Assembly: GCA_022661535.1 (NCBI GenBank) | Contig: JAKULF010000007.1 | Span: forward strand, 1,116,001-1,180,000 | From: Eutypa lata | Taxonomy: Eukaryota; Ascomycota; Sordariomycetes; Xylariales; Diatrypaceae | DNA length: 64,000 nucleotides | Direction: 5' to 3' | In this document: piece after piece, positions 46,379 through 57,538 of the stretch | Layout of the letters: every line of letters begins with the position of its first letter | Numbering within the stretch: the stretch's first letter is position 1 | Translations under genes and position numbers: made by a program | The notes under the pieces: generated by a model | What the model was told of the DNA's origin: nothing | Seen by the model: the letters and a program-made list of their open reading frames with translations, nothing else | Database searches by the model: none

Positions 46379-47736
46379 TTACATTGTCCGAAGTTTTCGT
46401 CGCTCTATCGATGCAATCGGTTCACCACCACGAGCCGACACCACCGATGCCTCAATTACCTTGACAATCTCTCGACGTGGGTATACAGGCCTATCTACAA
46501 AGCACATAGCCACTTGAGCCAAGTTTGTTTCGAGGAGCGGCAAACTCAGCCGCACGACCAAGGGCGCCGATTGTAGGGCACTGGTAGTAGTACAAGTCTT
46601 GAAAATGGTAGTGACTCTGTCATGGGGGTTGTTGATGCTTAATTCTATTGTATCTGGATCGACCATCTTAGCTCCAAGATTTTCGAGTTGTTCTTGAACG
46701 CCAACCGCCGTGAGATAGTCTTGCTGGGCAGTGAAGCTAAAATCATCCCAGCCGTCATCCAAACCAGGGCTTTGCCAGACACTCTTCTCCAGTGATGACG
46801 AGACCGTGTGCAACGAATCAGCTGCTCCTTTCGACGGGTGCTTAACTCGGCCTGACCCGATAATTTGATGGAGATGGTTTCTCCCCGGTCCCAGCAGCCA
46901 CCGCATGTGGGTTGCCAGCTGTTCGCGAGTACGAAGGCGCAGCGACGAGCCAAATGAACGTTGAAACTCTTCAGCCGGCATCATAATGTCGCCGCTGAGA
47001 CAGAGCCGTGCTCGAGAAAGGGTTATTTCTAGCAGACGCAGCGGGAACGCCGTGGTTCCCCACGCAATATGTGGCGTCGTAAACCGGCATCCTTGACTAG
47101 ATGATAGAAGCGTATAGGAGGAAGGATGGCCTACCTCGACGTTGTCACTATGGCATACATCTGCATGAATAGAGGTAAGAGACCCTGAGGGCGCGCCGGC
47201 GACAAAGGGATGTAGTGGCTTCGAGGGGCTATCCCGTGCAGGCGAGTCGGAATCGGTATCGTGCTTATGGGTTTGCTCTGCGTTGCACTGTCTGGTCGTT
47301 GACTTGTCGATCCCTTCAAATTCATCCCCCGAGTCCGTCCTGTCGCATATAACCGACCTTACTAACTCCAGAGTTTGCGCCGTGGAGTGCTGAAGCCTAG
47401 CCATCAAGCTGGGCTGCCGGGCAACTTCTTCCGTATCCATCATTTCATCGCAGAGGCCGATAAGAAGCTGACTCATTCGTTCTACTGTCGTCTCCAGCTG
47501 CTGAACGCGCCGCTTCTGTGCTTCTTCAGCAGCCTGTCGACGCTTGCGGAAAACAGATTGAGCCTGGCGGTTGCGCTCCCGGCGCATCTGCGAATAATGA
47601 GCATGTTGGTGGGCCGCAGCGAAGAGATAACGATTTCAAAGGCGCCACCGAGGGCGAAAGTCATCAAGAGCAATCAATGGCGGACATGATTACGTACCTT
47701 TGCTGCCTCCTCTTTCTTTTTCGACAGTTTCTGCAT
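46379..47736 (-). CDS. bZIP transcription factor
   Basis: Exons 47736-47698 (13 codons) and 47587-46379 give 415 residues. The basic region begins in exon 1 (MQKLSKKKEEAAK) and continues MRRERNRQAQSVFRKRR, with the signature Asn19-x7-Arg27. A short zipper follows (VQQLETTVERMSQLLIGL). The middle is low-complexity and acidic/Ser-rich; the C-terminal part (RLRTREQLATHMRWLLGPG, LSLPLLETNLAQVAMCFVDRP) resembles the conserved C-terminal block of fungal bZIP regulators near metabolic clusters, though I cannot name a Pfam family with confidence. It is divergent from the short-chain dehydrogenase, sharing a 384-bp promoter with a TGACGTAA site, so pathway-specific control and autoregulation are plausible. 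Confidence 0.9.
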
Positions 47737-48120
47737 TGTGAGCAAGATTCCTTTCTATAATACGATTGCGGTGCGTATAGAGTTCACTAGGGGCTGGACA
47801 TTCGCAGTGGAAAAGAGATTAGGCTAGTAAAACAAATCCCGCCGGGACACGATTCATTCACAGAATCAACCTGTCAACCGAGTAGTTTGAATTCAACCGT
47901 CGGTGTGATTAGTGATCAATATCCCCTTGGGGCCGTTAGCAACATGACTAGTGTAACCTACTAATCCGGGGGTTGACGTAAGAGTGCCGATCGGTAGTTG
48001 GCCCGACCCCGTAGCTGTTTTGACCGATATATTATACTTGGGACCAGGTGTAAAAGGCATTTTACAAAACGCTTCATTGATCGTATTCCTCTTTACTTAC
48101 ACATCGTGGTAAATTTCACC
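47737..48120. promoter_or_regulatory. Divergent promoter, bZIP regulator / short-chain dehydrogenase
   Basis: 384 bp between two opposed starts. Contains TGACGTAA (47974-47981), a CRE-like bZIP half-palindrome, and AGTGATCAATATCC (47911-47924), also present upstream of the NmrA-like gene and, with one change in the core, between the hydrolase and MFS genes at 58570. Confidence 0.6.
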
Positions 48121-49172
48121 ATGGTTTCACACAAGCGCACAATTCTTATCACCGGGTCTGTCCCCCTCTAACACCCCATACCCCTATATGGAGATCATTG
48201 ACTGACCGGGCATCATGCCGAGTACAGCTGCTCAGAGGGAGGTGCAGGCCATGCCTTGGCCCTCGAATTTGCTGCCAAAGGCTTCCGGGTCTTTGCAACA
48301 GCTCGATCGACAAAGTCGCTAGCCTCGCTCGAAGCAAAGGGAATCGAGATTCTGACCCTGGACGTTACCCAGCCCGAAAGCATATCCCTGCTCAAGGCCG
48401 AGATATCAAAGCGGACCGGAGGAACGCTGGACATACTGTTCAACAATGCCGGGATGAGTGAGCGGCTCCTTCGCATGTCAGCCGTTCTGAATGAAATACT
48501 AATTAATAAATTACCCCAGTGTACGAGTCCCCAGCGATCGAAGCAGAGACCAGTCAGGTCAGAGCCATGTTTGACACCAACGTCTTCGGATTATTTGCCA
48601 TGGTAGAGGCCTTCACGCCACTTCTTCTCGCTTCGACATCGAACTCCCCTAGTCAGCCCCCGACGATTATCAACACGTCATCTGTCGTGGCCCGCCTCCC
48701 CTACCTGTTTTCTGCCCACTACAACGCGACAAAGGCGGCAGTCACATCGTACTCCGACACCCTTCGTCTTGAACTCGCTCCTCTTGGCATCAAGGTTGTT
48801 ACCGTGTTCATGGGGGTTGTTAGGACTGGAATAACCTCACCCGACAAGATCAAGTTTTCACCCGATAGCCTGTACACCGCTGCGGAAGCGGGTGTCAAGC
48901 AGAGAAGCAAAGATCATCTCAGCCATGGCATGGACGCCAAGAAGTTTGCAAGCCTGGTAGCAGGAGATATCTTGAATAAGCGAGGTCTCACCAAGGGGAA
49001 CTATGTCTGGCAAGGGACAAATGCGTTCGTTGTCTGGTTTCTAAATGCCGTCGGCTGGAGGAAGATATTTGACAGTACAGTGGAGCAGGGGGTTCGTTTC
49101 GGAAAGGACGTAAAACACCAGATATATGAAAAGAGCCAACAAAGTGTACAAAAGACTAAATCGTCAATTTAG
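48121..49172 (+). CDS. Short-chain dehydrogenase/reductase (Ayr1-like)
   Basis: Classical SDR, NADP(H)-dependent reductase. Exons 48121-48155, 48228-48457, 48520-49172 give 305 residues. Seen after splicing: cofactor loop TGCSEGGAGHALA; ATARSTKSL with the basic residue typical of NADP preference; TLDVTQPES; NNAG; catalytic Ser in INTSSVVARLP; YNATK active-site Tyr/Lys; then the LAPLGIKVVTVFMGVVRTGI segment. The order and the C-terminal extension resemble 1-acyldihydroxyacetone-phosphate reductase homologues, which in fungi are often recruited to secondary pathways. Intron 1 uses the uncommon donor GTCTGT; intron 2 is standard (GTGAGC...CAG). Divergent from the bZIP gene and likely co-regulated. 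Confidence 0.92.
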
Positions 49173-50427
49173 CTTGGTAGGCAAAGTGGACCAAGCTCCT
49201 AGTTTGGATCTGACCGGTGTTTTTGGTGGCATTCTCTATATATCGACTTAATTCTTGGGTTTGGCATTTCTATAATTATCATTAATATTCCATAATATGT
49301 GCTGAATAAATCTACAGCTGTCCATGTTTCCACGTACGGATTTTCCGACAGTGTCCAACCTATTACGGAAGTGACCTCTGTACTGGCTTATTATCTACCT
49401 TTATATACCGACCTACACTTACCTACTTATACCTACCTACCTACACTGACCTACCCACTTATCTATTGGCCTACGTATGGACATAGAAACGTTGCTACTT
49501 ACATATTGAGTAAATTAAGTATATATCTAGATACGTAGGTAGGTAGGTAGGTAGGTAAGTATGTAGGGTACGGAGGTATGTGTAAGTGTGTAGGTGTGTA
49601 AATATGTAGGTGTATAAGTGTATAAGTATGTAAGCGTGTAAATATATAAGGAGGTATATACAGATATGGCGGCATTGTATCGTATAAGCTTCAAGGTATA
49701 AAGAGCTTAGATGTATTATAAAATGGTAGATGACGAAATCCCAAAATAGGTAAAACACCGTCGGAAAACCCGTGCGCACGATTCCGAGAAACTGAGCTGG
49801 CTGCGGGGGATAGTCGGATCGGATCTCGGATCACATACAACTCAATCGTAGATTAGATCTACCTGATCGTCCGTAACAGGATTAGCTCCTCTCCATCACT
49901 ATACATCCGGCCCTGGTTTTCTGAGCCAGCTCTAGAAGTGAATGAAATCTTATTGCGGCGAAAATAAAGCCCACGTTCTAGCACGAAATTAAGGTTATGC
50001 TGTAGCAGGCCAGAAGCGCTTGCGACCAGCCCAGCGACCCGGCCCTTAATGCTAGAGTTCTTCCATGTAGTAACATAAAACTGATTAATGGAGAAGTTTC
50101 AGGGGCGTCGGCTGCAAGACGACTCCGAGGACGTATCCTACCGTCAGTACCGGTCCGTTACTCGCATCCGAATATCCGAATTCCAAAATATCGGGCGCAC
50201 TTTAATACGAATTATGGGGCCCAGACCTGCCGCGGCACGGAGCCTCCACTCTGGACGGTAATAAATCGTGTACTTCTTTAACATATACCTCCTTGATGCT
50301 CCGAGCTACCAGCCGTTAATCCAGCTTGGATTCGGCTATCTCGCATCAATATATAACCAATTGCTTCTCAAAGCTTAGAAGATATTTGTTTCAATTTTCA
50401 CCTCACTCATTGCTACCGCTCAATACA
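49173..50427. other. Intergenic region with inverted tetranucleotide arrays
   Basis: 3' flank of the SDR and promoter of the CocE-type hydrolase. Short-period TACC arrays occupy 49396-49640. No gene. Confidence 0.55.
49396..49640. repeat. Opposed TACC and GTAGG/GTAA simple-repeat arrays
   Basis: TACCTAC-type units at about 49396-49456 face GTAGGTAG-type units from 49535 (seven near-perfect, then decaying to GTAAG/GTGTA up to about 49640), separated by about 80 bp. The two arms are complementary and could fold into a long imperfect hairpin. Confidence 0.75.
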
Positions 50428-52346
50428 ATGGCTGCCACTGAGACCCCTTCTCCTCTTTACCAGACTACAAAAGAAGATGTCGAGGGGTATAGTCGCATTA
50501 AGCATATATACATTCCCATGAGAGATGGGATTCAACTCTGCGCCGATATTTTCCTCCCCTTTTCAGCTTCAAAAGATGGGCAAAAGGTTCCAGTCCTCTG
50601 TAGCATGGGCCCGTACGGGAAGGATATCCATGCGTCCGAGTTCGGATTGCCTCAGACTCCGATCTATGCCAACATGTACAAGCATATTCGTCCTCTCGGA
50701 CCTGACGCTTGCTTTGAACTGTGTGAGCCGCTAATATGGGTATGTGTGTCAGTTGACGAATCCAGAACATGTCCATAACAAGTGCAACCGTCTCAACCTA
50801 AGTGCGCAATGTTTAGAATTGTGTCGCTGACAGTAGTTTTGCGAGCAGACGAAGGAATATGGGTACGCATTGCTCCGAGTTGACACTAGGGGCATCGGTG
50901 GAAGCCAAGGTCGTCTTGATCCATTCGGGTTGGAACGATCACAGATCATTCAGGATGATGCTGAAGGTCAAGGTATGATCCCCACACTTGTCCCGACCTT
51001 CACAGGAAACCTCTTCACTACTTCAGGTTCGAAGCTTATTCATCCAAATCCTAGATCTTTATGACATTGTGGAATGGGCTGCAGCACAGTCGTGGTGTAG
51101 TGGCAAGGTCGCCTTCTCTGGTATCAGCTACTACGGAATGGTGGGCTACTGGTGCGCTATGCGGAAGCCACCTCACCTCACCTGTGTGATGTCATATGAG
51201 TCTCAGTGTGACATGTATCAAGCTTCGAGGAGAGGCGGCATATACAGTGCGAACTTCCAAGAGCATTGGTTCAACAATATTGTGGTTCCACACCAGCGCG
51301 GACGAGCCGATGGGACACTATCAGACCAAGAGCTGAGAGCCAACCGAGCCGACTTTAATGGGATTTTGGAGAAAATGGAGTACCCCACGGAGGGGCCCTG
51401 GGCCGTCTTTGCGCGGGTCCGCAAGCTTTCGAATATCGACGTTCCCATGTACCTCGCTGGAAACTGGACTGACCCCGAGTTGCACTTGCCTGGCAACATC
51501 CGAGCCTACAATGGTATAGCATCTAAGCAAAAGTGGCTGGAAATGCATACCGGCAACCATCTGGGGGCCTTTTATGAATCTGACCATATCGAACAACAGA
51601 AGCAATTCCTGGATCACTTCTTGTTCGATAAGAAAGATAATGGTATGCTCGATGTGCCGCATATCCGCTTGATCCAGCATCGTGGGTCCGAAACATTCTA
51701 TCGAGAGAATGAGGTAGCATTCCCGCCTCCGGATAGCGAGGACGTATCCTTCTATATTTGCCCCAGCAAGACCTTGAGTCTTACGCAGCCAACTGGGACT
51801 AAAACGCCTTTTGAATACCAGGGACTTGAGGGACGGATGAAGTTCGTTTTAGACAAGCCTCTGGAATGTTCACTGGAGCTCCTAGGTTCGCCTTACTTGC
51901 AAGTTGACCTCATCACCGACGCTAAGGACCTAGATCTTTTTGTCTACCTCCGAGCAATTGATCAAGATGGCAATCCTGTTATTCTAAAGGGAAATCATGG
52001 CGAGCCTATGGACAGTTTCGCCCGGGGCTTTTTCCGCCTCTCACATCGCGACGAGATTATGAGCGAATTCAGAGAGACGGGTATACTTACTCAGCCCTCT
52101 CGCCCTAAGTCCGATGTTGTGCCAGGAAATATTTATGCTGTCACTGTCCCTTTATTTCCCGCGGCATATCTATTCGACAAGGGGATGAAGATAGAACTAG
52201 AGATCGGTGCTACCAACACGGCGTCAACTATACCTGCGATGCGTCACGACAAGGGTGGCAGAACGAAAGAGCGCTTTGGTGGCAGGAATGTCATCTTTTC
52301 GCACGGCACGCTACACCTCCCGAAGGTGAATCGCGGAAGATCGTAA
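50428..52346 (+). CDS. CocE/NonD-family (X-Pro dipeptidyl-peptidase-like) serine hydrolase
   Basis: Alpha/beta hydrolase acting on amide or ester bonds; substrate unknown. Exons 50428-50739, 50849-50972, 51055-52346 give 575 residues. N-terminal IYIPMRDGIQLCADIFLP; LLRVDTRGIGGSQGRLDPFG; spliced DDAEGQDLYDIVEWAAAQSW; nucleophile elbow FSGISYYGM with Ser170; cap region PHLTCVMSYESQCDMY; NWTDPELHLPG carrying the acid; GNHLGAF with a probable catalytic His; then the C-terminal jelly-roll (EGRMKFVLDKPLE... to the end). The second intron acceptor is CTAG at 51053-51054; a nearer AG breaks the EGQ-DLYD motif. No signal peptide, so intracellular. Lies in the cluster-like run beside an MFS gene. Confidence 0.92.
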
Positions 52347-52851
52347 ACCTAGATGAAACACTCGCCATGAGACGTATTTGTTACTCCCTAAACAAGACGC
52401 GCCCTGTTGGCAGGCTATACACAGATACGTGTTAGCTAGACCTAACGGACAAGGATGAGATGGGGGATATTTCATTAGATAATAATTCAAAAAGGAACTG
52501 TTGTCATGACATTACGTTGACACGTAGCCGGAGACAATTCGTAACAAAAGAGCTTGAGGGTAATAATGAATAGAGGTAACGAATGGCAAAGTACATTACA
52601 AGTTGTTTGATTATCTCATAAATATGTAGTCATTATTTATCGCCATCTACTACCACCTAGCTACACCAACGTACTCGTTCACGCCACCTAAACCTACTTG
52701 GCGAGGGTTCTGGCATCATATAATTAACAATAACCCGAAACGCGGTAGCGATTTTGAATCGTGAATCCACAAAACTCGACAGTAATGGGAGCTAGATACG
52801 GAGGTTATACTGAAATATATAGAAGTTAATTTATAACCTTATAGTTACAAT
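52347..52851. other. Convergent intergenic region
   Basis: 3' flanks of the CocE-type hydrolase and the leftward MFS gene. Nothing else seen. Confidence 0.6.
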
Positions 52852-54461
52852 TCAGTCCAGCGAATCGCCACTTAGAAATCTACTTTTCTTTCTCAAAGCC
52901 CCACCGTAGACAAAGAGCCACCAGGGTATCGGGAGTAGTAGAATGGAAAGAATAGCGAAGAGACTCCCAGCCCAATGAACACCAAGATTAAGGTACATCT
53001 GCCGCGTAAACAAAGGAAAGACGGCGCCCAGGACATACCGCAATATACCATTTGCAGCAATTGCTGAAAAGACTTGTTAGTTCGAAACGTTGAGAAGAAG
53101 TGGAATTGTTCCTTACCTGATGCTGCTGCACGAGATTGATATACATCTACTAGATAAGTGATACTCGAAAGCTTATGAAGTCAAGTTAGGTTAATGTGCT
53201 AAGGTAGGGCGGATGAAGAGGACTTACAAAGAGTGAAAACGCGCCAAATCCAAAGGGGATCCCACTGGCAACAATTGCCGCCCAATGCCCTCCCTGATGA
53301 GCCTCCCAAGCATACCTTATTTTGTTAGTGGGACGAAGTGCACCAAGAATCTCAGGGCTACTTACCAAAACAGACTCGCTGGCAAGAAAATGCTGCCCAC
53401 CATGCCAGAATAAAGACGGTGCTCGGGCGTGACGAGGTCGCCTCTAGCTCTAATCTTTGCCAATGTCGTCTTTTCAAAGACACCAAACATGACACCGGCA
53501 AGCAAGTAGCCAATTATGACGCTGATGAAGCTCAACCCTGTCTGGCGCTGGTCGAACCCGTAATAGACCGGAAGGACATAAGATGCGCTTGCGAAATACG
53601 CGAAGACCATGCCATAGGCGTAGGCCGAGTACAACGTGAGTAATAGGGTAATAACCTCCGTGAGCAACATCTTGAAAGGGCGCAGTAACGAGACTCTCAT
53701 GAGAGACAGGACGCTGGGTGATGGAGTATCCCCATCCTCGGGATTTCCGATACGATGTCTCCGAAACCCATGCCCCAAAGTTTCGCTCATGAGAAGTGTC
53801 CCAACCCATATTGGCGCTCCAACCAGCAGGATGATATATTGTGTCCAACGCCAATCGTTTGCATGCGACTTCAGCACATAAGCGCCAGCCAGAGGTCCTA
53901 GAGTGGGGCCGAGGAATGGTCCCAAGATGAAGAACAAGCTAGCGAATCCAGCCTCCTTGCTCCCGAGGGCCCAGATATCTGCCACAGTTCCAGCTCCAAT
54001 CGCTATACCAGACGAGCCGAAGAAGCCAGCAAGGAATCGACATATGAGGAAAGCAGGCAGCGTATTAGCAGCCGCAGCACCCCCTATGAAGACAAGAAGC
54101 GCTGCGAGGGTGCCTACGTACAGCCATCGGCGCCCAATTACTTCCGAAAGAGGTGCAAGAAACAAGGGGCCAATTCCAACACCAATTGTATAGAGGGTTA
54201 GGGCGAGGGTGGCCGTCGTTTGAGATGCTGAAAATTCGGTTGCTATGTAAGGGGTAGCCGGCACTGTTACCGATGTCGAGAATGTACTGGAAAAGATCAG
54301 TCAGTCGAAGCTACTTGTCAAACACATATATATACACACATATGAACTTACATCTCAAAGGCGAGGAAACAGGGAATTATAGTATGGAAAAGTTTCTTTG
54401 GCAGGCTCCAATCCTTTGGAGTTTTCTCAGAGGTCACCAAGCTTTCATCGGTGTCAGTCAT
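52852..54461 (-). CDS. MFS transporter, DHA1 (drug:H+ / polyamine-type) family
   Basis: Plasma-membrane proton antiporter type. Exons 54461-54352, 54286-53366, 53315-53228, 53171-53117, 53063-52852 give 461 residues. N-terminal KTPKDWSLPKKLFHT; first helix around ITFSTSVTVPATPYIATEF; LTLYTIGVGIGPLFLAPLSEVIGRRWLY (motif A); FLAGFFGSSGIAIGAGTVADIW; GPFLGPTLGPLAGAYV (motif C, antiporter signature); late helices YLVDVYQSRAAASAIAANG and GVHWAGSLFAILSILLLPIPWWLF. Twelve helices are expected. The ending is the type seen in fungal DHA1 polyamine/drug exporters. All splice sites are canonical and no lesion is seen. A plausible exporter for the neighbouring enzymes. Confidence 0.93.
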
Positions 54462-55081
54462 GACTCAAGAGTTTTGAGTTATACGTAGATCAAGCCCACA
54501 AAAAGCTTGCCGCACAAGAAACCACACGACAGCATGGGAAAGGTGAACTTAAGACCCAATGCTACCAGATATCACTCCAGGGACAGTCATGAAAGGGCGG
54601 CATCACTGATCGGCTATTACAGCCTTGGCGGGCCCCTGTGATCATTAATCACTTAAAACTTACTAACTACCAAGCACTGAGATGCCGAGAAGAGGCTAGT
54701 CTTGCTCGATCCACTTCGGAAGGATTTGTCATAATCTATTCAACTACCAGTCTACTCGGATCCGATACGTGTACGTGTATATTGTTTTCACATTACCGTA
54801 TCACATTGCAACACGTTATGGATACTCGTTATTCCCGCCACTATAATTGAGATGTATCCGGCTGAGAACCGTCTCGTTGCATCATATAATATGATTAACG
54901 AAGATTTCGCTAGGTTGGTTGACCATGATCGTCAGCCAATGTAACCCTATTAGGATTCGTTAGCAAGCAATCGTAGGCACTCGGACTGCCAACTCTGATG
55001 GGGAGAAAGCCTGTATTGGGATAAATTCCGACAAAGTATTCCTGCTAGTCCCCTTCATCATGAAATGCCCTTTTGCTATCT
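54462..55081. other. Promoter side of the MFS gene, up to the transposon
   Basis: Contains an inverted repeat GTGAT-n5-ATCAC near 54637. The transposon insertion begins at the TA at 55082-55083, about 620 bp upstream of the MFS start. Confidence 0.55.
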
Positions 55082-55083
55082 TA

Positions 55084-55126
55084 CGAAGGTCGGGTTTATA
55101 ATCACGGGCCATGCTAAGCAATTAAC
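55084..55126 (+). repeat. Left terminal inverted repeat
   Basis: Starts CGAAGGTCGGGTTTATAATC and continues ACGGGCCATGCTAAGCAATT. Confidence 0.9.
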
Positions 55127-57105
55127 TATAATGCGCATCATTTAGCACCACTTTACTTAAAAATCGTTACTTTTTTTAACAATTACATTACTTTTAAAAA
55201 AAATTAAAGTTATTTTAAATATAATTTATAAATAAATTAAATAAATAATAATATTTTAATTAATTTAAATTTTAATTTAAATTTAAATTATTATTAATAA
55301 AATTATTTATTAAAATAAATAAATTAAAAAAATCATCGATATTATCGTTAAAGTAATTTATTATAAAACCTTTTAATATTATATAATAACTTTTAAATTT
55401 AAACTTTACTTTTTATTTTTCGAATTATTATTTTATATTAATTATTTAATTTATTTTTTAAATTTTATTAAATTTAATATTTTTTTTATTTTTATTTTTT
55501 TTATTATATAATAATTAAATTTCTTTATAATAATTATTATTATTAAATTAATAAATTACTTATTATATATTTTAACGAATTCTTTTAATATAACGTTATA
55601 ATTTTAAAAAAAAAATTTTAAATTTTTATTTATTTTTTAATTATTTTATTATAAACTTTCGTTTTATTAACTTTATTTATAATAATTTTTAATTAAAATT
55701 AAAGTAATTTAATAATATTTAAATTAAAATTATAATACTTTTAATTTTTTATAATTTTTAATATTATTTAAAAATATAAAAAAATACGTTATTTTTTTAA
55801 ATAATAATTTAAATATTAAAATAAATTAACTTTATTTTTTAACGAAAAATAAATATAACGACTTTAAAACTTTTTACGATATTAAATTTAATTGATTTTT
55901 TTTTTAATTTTTTTTTAAACGTTATATTTTATAATAAACTTTTATTTTAATTTTAAATTAAATTTATTTTTTATAATTTTTATTTAATTAAAATTAAATT
56001 TTTATTTTTATTTTTTATAAATAATTAATTTATAAATAACGTTATAATTTTTAATTATTTAATTATAAGCTTTTTTTATTATTATAAATTATAATAATTA
56101 ATAATAATAAAAAAAAAATTTTAAATACGAAAAATAACTTTAAATATAAAATTTATATATATTTTTTATTACTTTTTTATTATAATATTATTAAAAGCTT
56201 TATTTAAACGTTATTAAATATAAAACTTTTTACGAATTATTTTTAAAATAATAAAAATTTCGTTATTTTATATTATATTTTTTTATTTTTTAATAAATTA
56301 ATTTTTAATTATAAAAATAAATTAAAAATAAACGATTTAATTATTTTTATTAAAATTAACTTTAATAATTTATTTAACGAAATTAAAATATTTATTTTTA
56401 AAAAATCGTTATATTATTAATTATAATATTTTAAAATTATTAAGTTATTATTTATTAAATCGATTAATTAATTCGTAAATTAAAAATTTATTATAATATT
56501 AAAAATTAATTTAAAGTTATAATTACGGCTTTATAACGTCGTATATAAATCGACGAAATAATATTTATAATTTAAATTTTTTTTTTTCGTATAATAATAA
56601 TATATTTATTTATTATATAAAGTTATTTAATATTATAATAAAATTTACGAAATAATTTATTATAAATTAAAATTTTAATAATAACTTTTTTTTTTATTAA
56701 TTAATACTTTTCGTTTATTTTTTCGAAAACTTTAAAAATATAATTAAAAAAAATAAATTTTTTAAATATATAACTTTTAAATTTAACTTTTTTTAATAAC
56801 TTTAAAAAGTTATCGTTTAAATAATCGATTTTTATAATTATTTAAACTTAAAATTTTTTTTTAAAATATAAAATTAAAGCTTATATTTTAATATTAACGT
56901 TAAATTTTTTTATTATAATAATTATTTAAATTAAAAGTTATATAAATAATTAAAAATTATTTAAAATATAATATTTTAATTTATAATTTATAAGATATAT
57001 TAAGCTTTAATAAATATTATTAATTTTAAGGCAAAATTAATAATAAAGTATTAACATGTAATATATAATATAAATAAGGTTATTAGCGTTAATAATCGTA
57101 CGTTA

Positions 57106-57148
57106 ATTCATTGCTTAATATGGCCCGTGATTGTAAACCCGACCTTCG
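57106..57148 (-). repeat. Right terminal inverted repeat
   Basis: Read on the minus strand it starts CGAAGGTCGGGTTTACAATC and continues ACGGGCCATATTAAGCAATG. Confidence 0.9.
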
Positions 57149-57150
57149 TA

Positions 57151-57538
57151 GTTCCCGTTCTATTAATACATAATTCATACCATATCAAAATTGGTAGTTT
57201 CCCCCCCCCTATTGAATGTGTCTACCCCACGCCAAGGCTTGGACAACCGTTTCCGAGTCCTTGATGTCGGTGACTGACACAAATTAGCAGCTATGCTTAT
57301 TCAATATCAGGTCTTTAAAACTATCACATAGGCGCATGTGTTAATGGTTATCTATTGCGTCATATGCACAATTCTTTTCTCACATACCAGACTCCGGTTT
57401 CCGAGCTGATAGATACATCTGTGGGTTAAGTATACCCTACAAAGGAAACCAAGGGGCTACCGTCCATGACTATTAACCCGACCAGTCCCCCACACTTACG
57501 GACCCAAGCAACGAAGAGCAATGCACTACATCATCTTC
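57151..57538. other. Intergenic
   Basis: 388 bp between the transposon and the 3' end of the leftward hydrolase. Includes a C9 run near 57201. No gene. Confidence 0.6.

Larger units (their letters stand above)
55084..57148. mobile_element. Fot1/pogo-like (Tc1-mariner) DNA transposon, destroyed by RIP
   Basis: Inverted terminal repeats of about 43 bp face each other at 55084-55126 and 57106-57148, flanked on both sides by TA (55082-55083, 57149-57150), the target-site duplication of Tc1/mariner/pogo elements. The 2,065-bp length and TIR length match fungal Fot1-type elements. The interior (about 55150-57080) is nearly pure AT with CpA and TpG virtually absent, so the transposase gene cannot be read. 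The TIRs escaped heavy mutation: 38 of 43 positions match, and four of the five mismatches are transitions. Inserted between the DHA1 MFS gene and the alpha/beta hydrolase. Confidence 0.88.
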
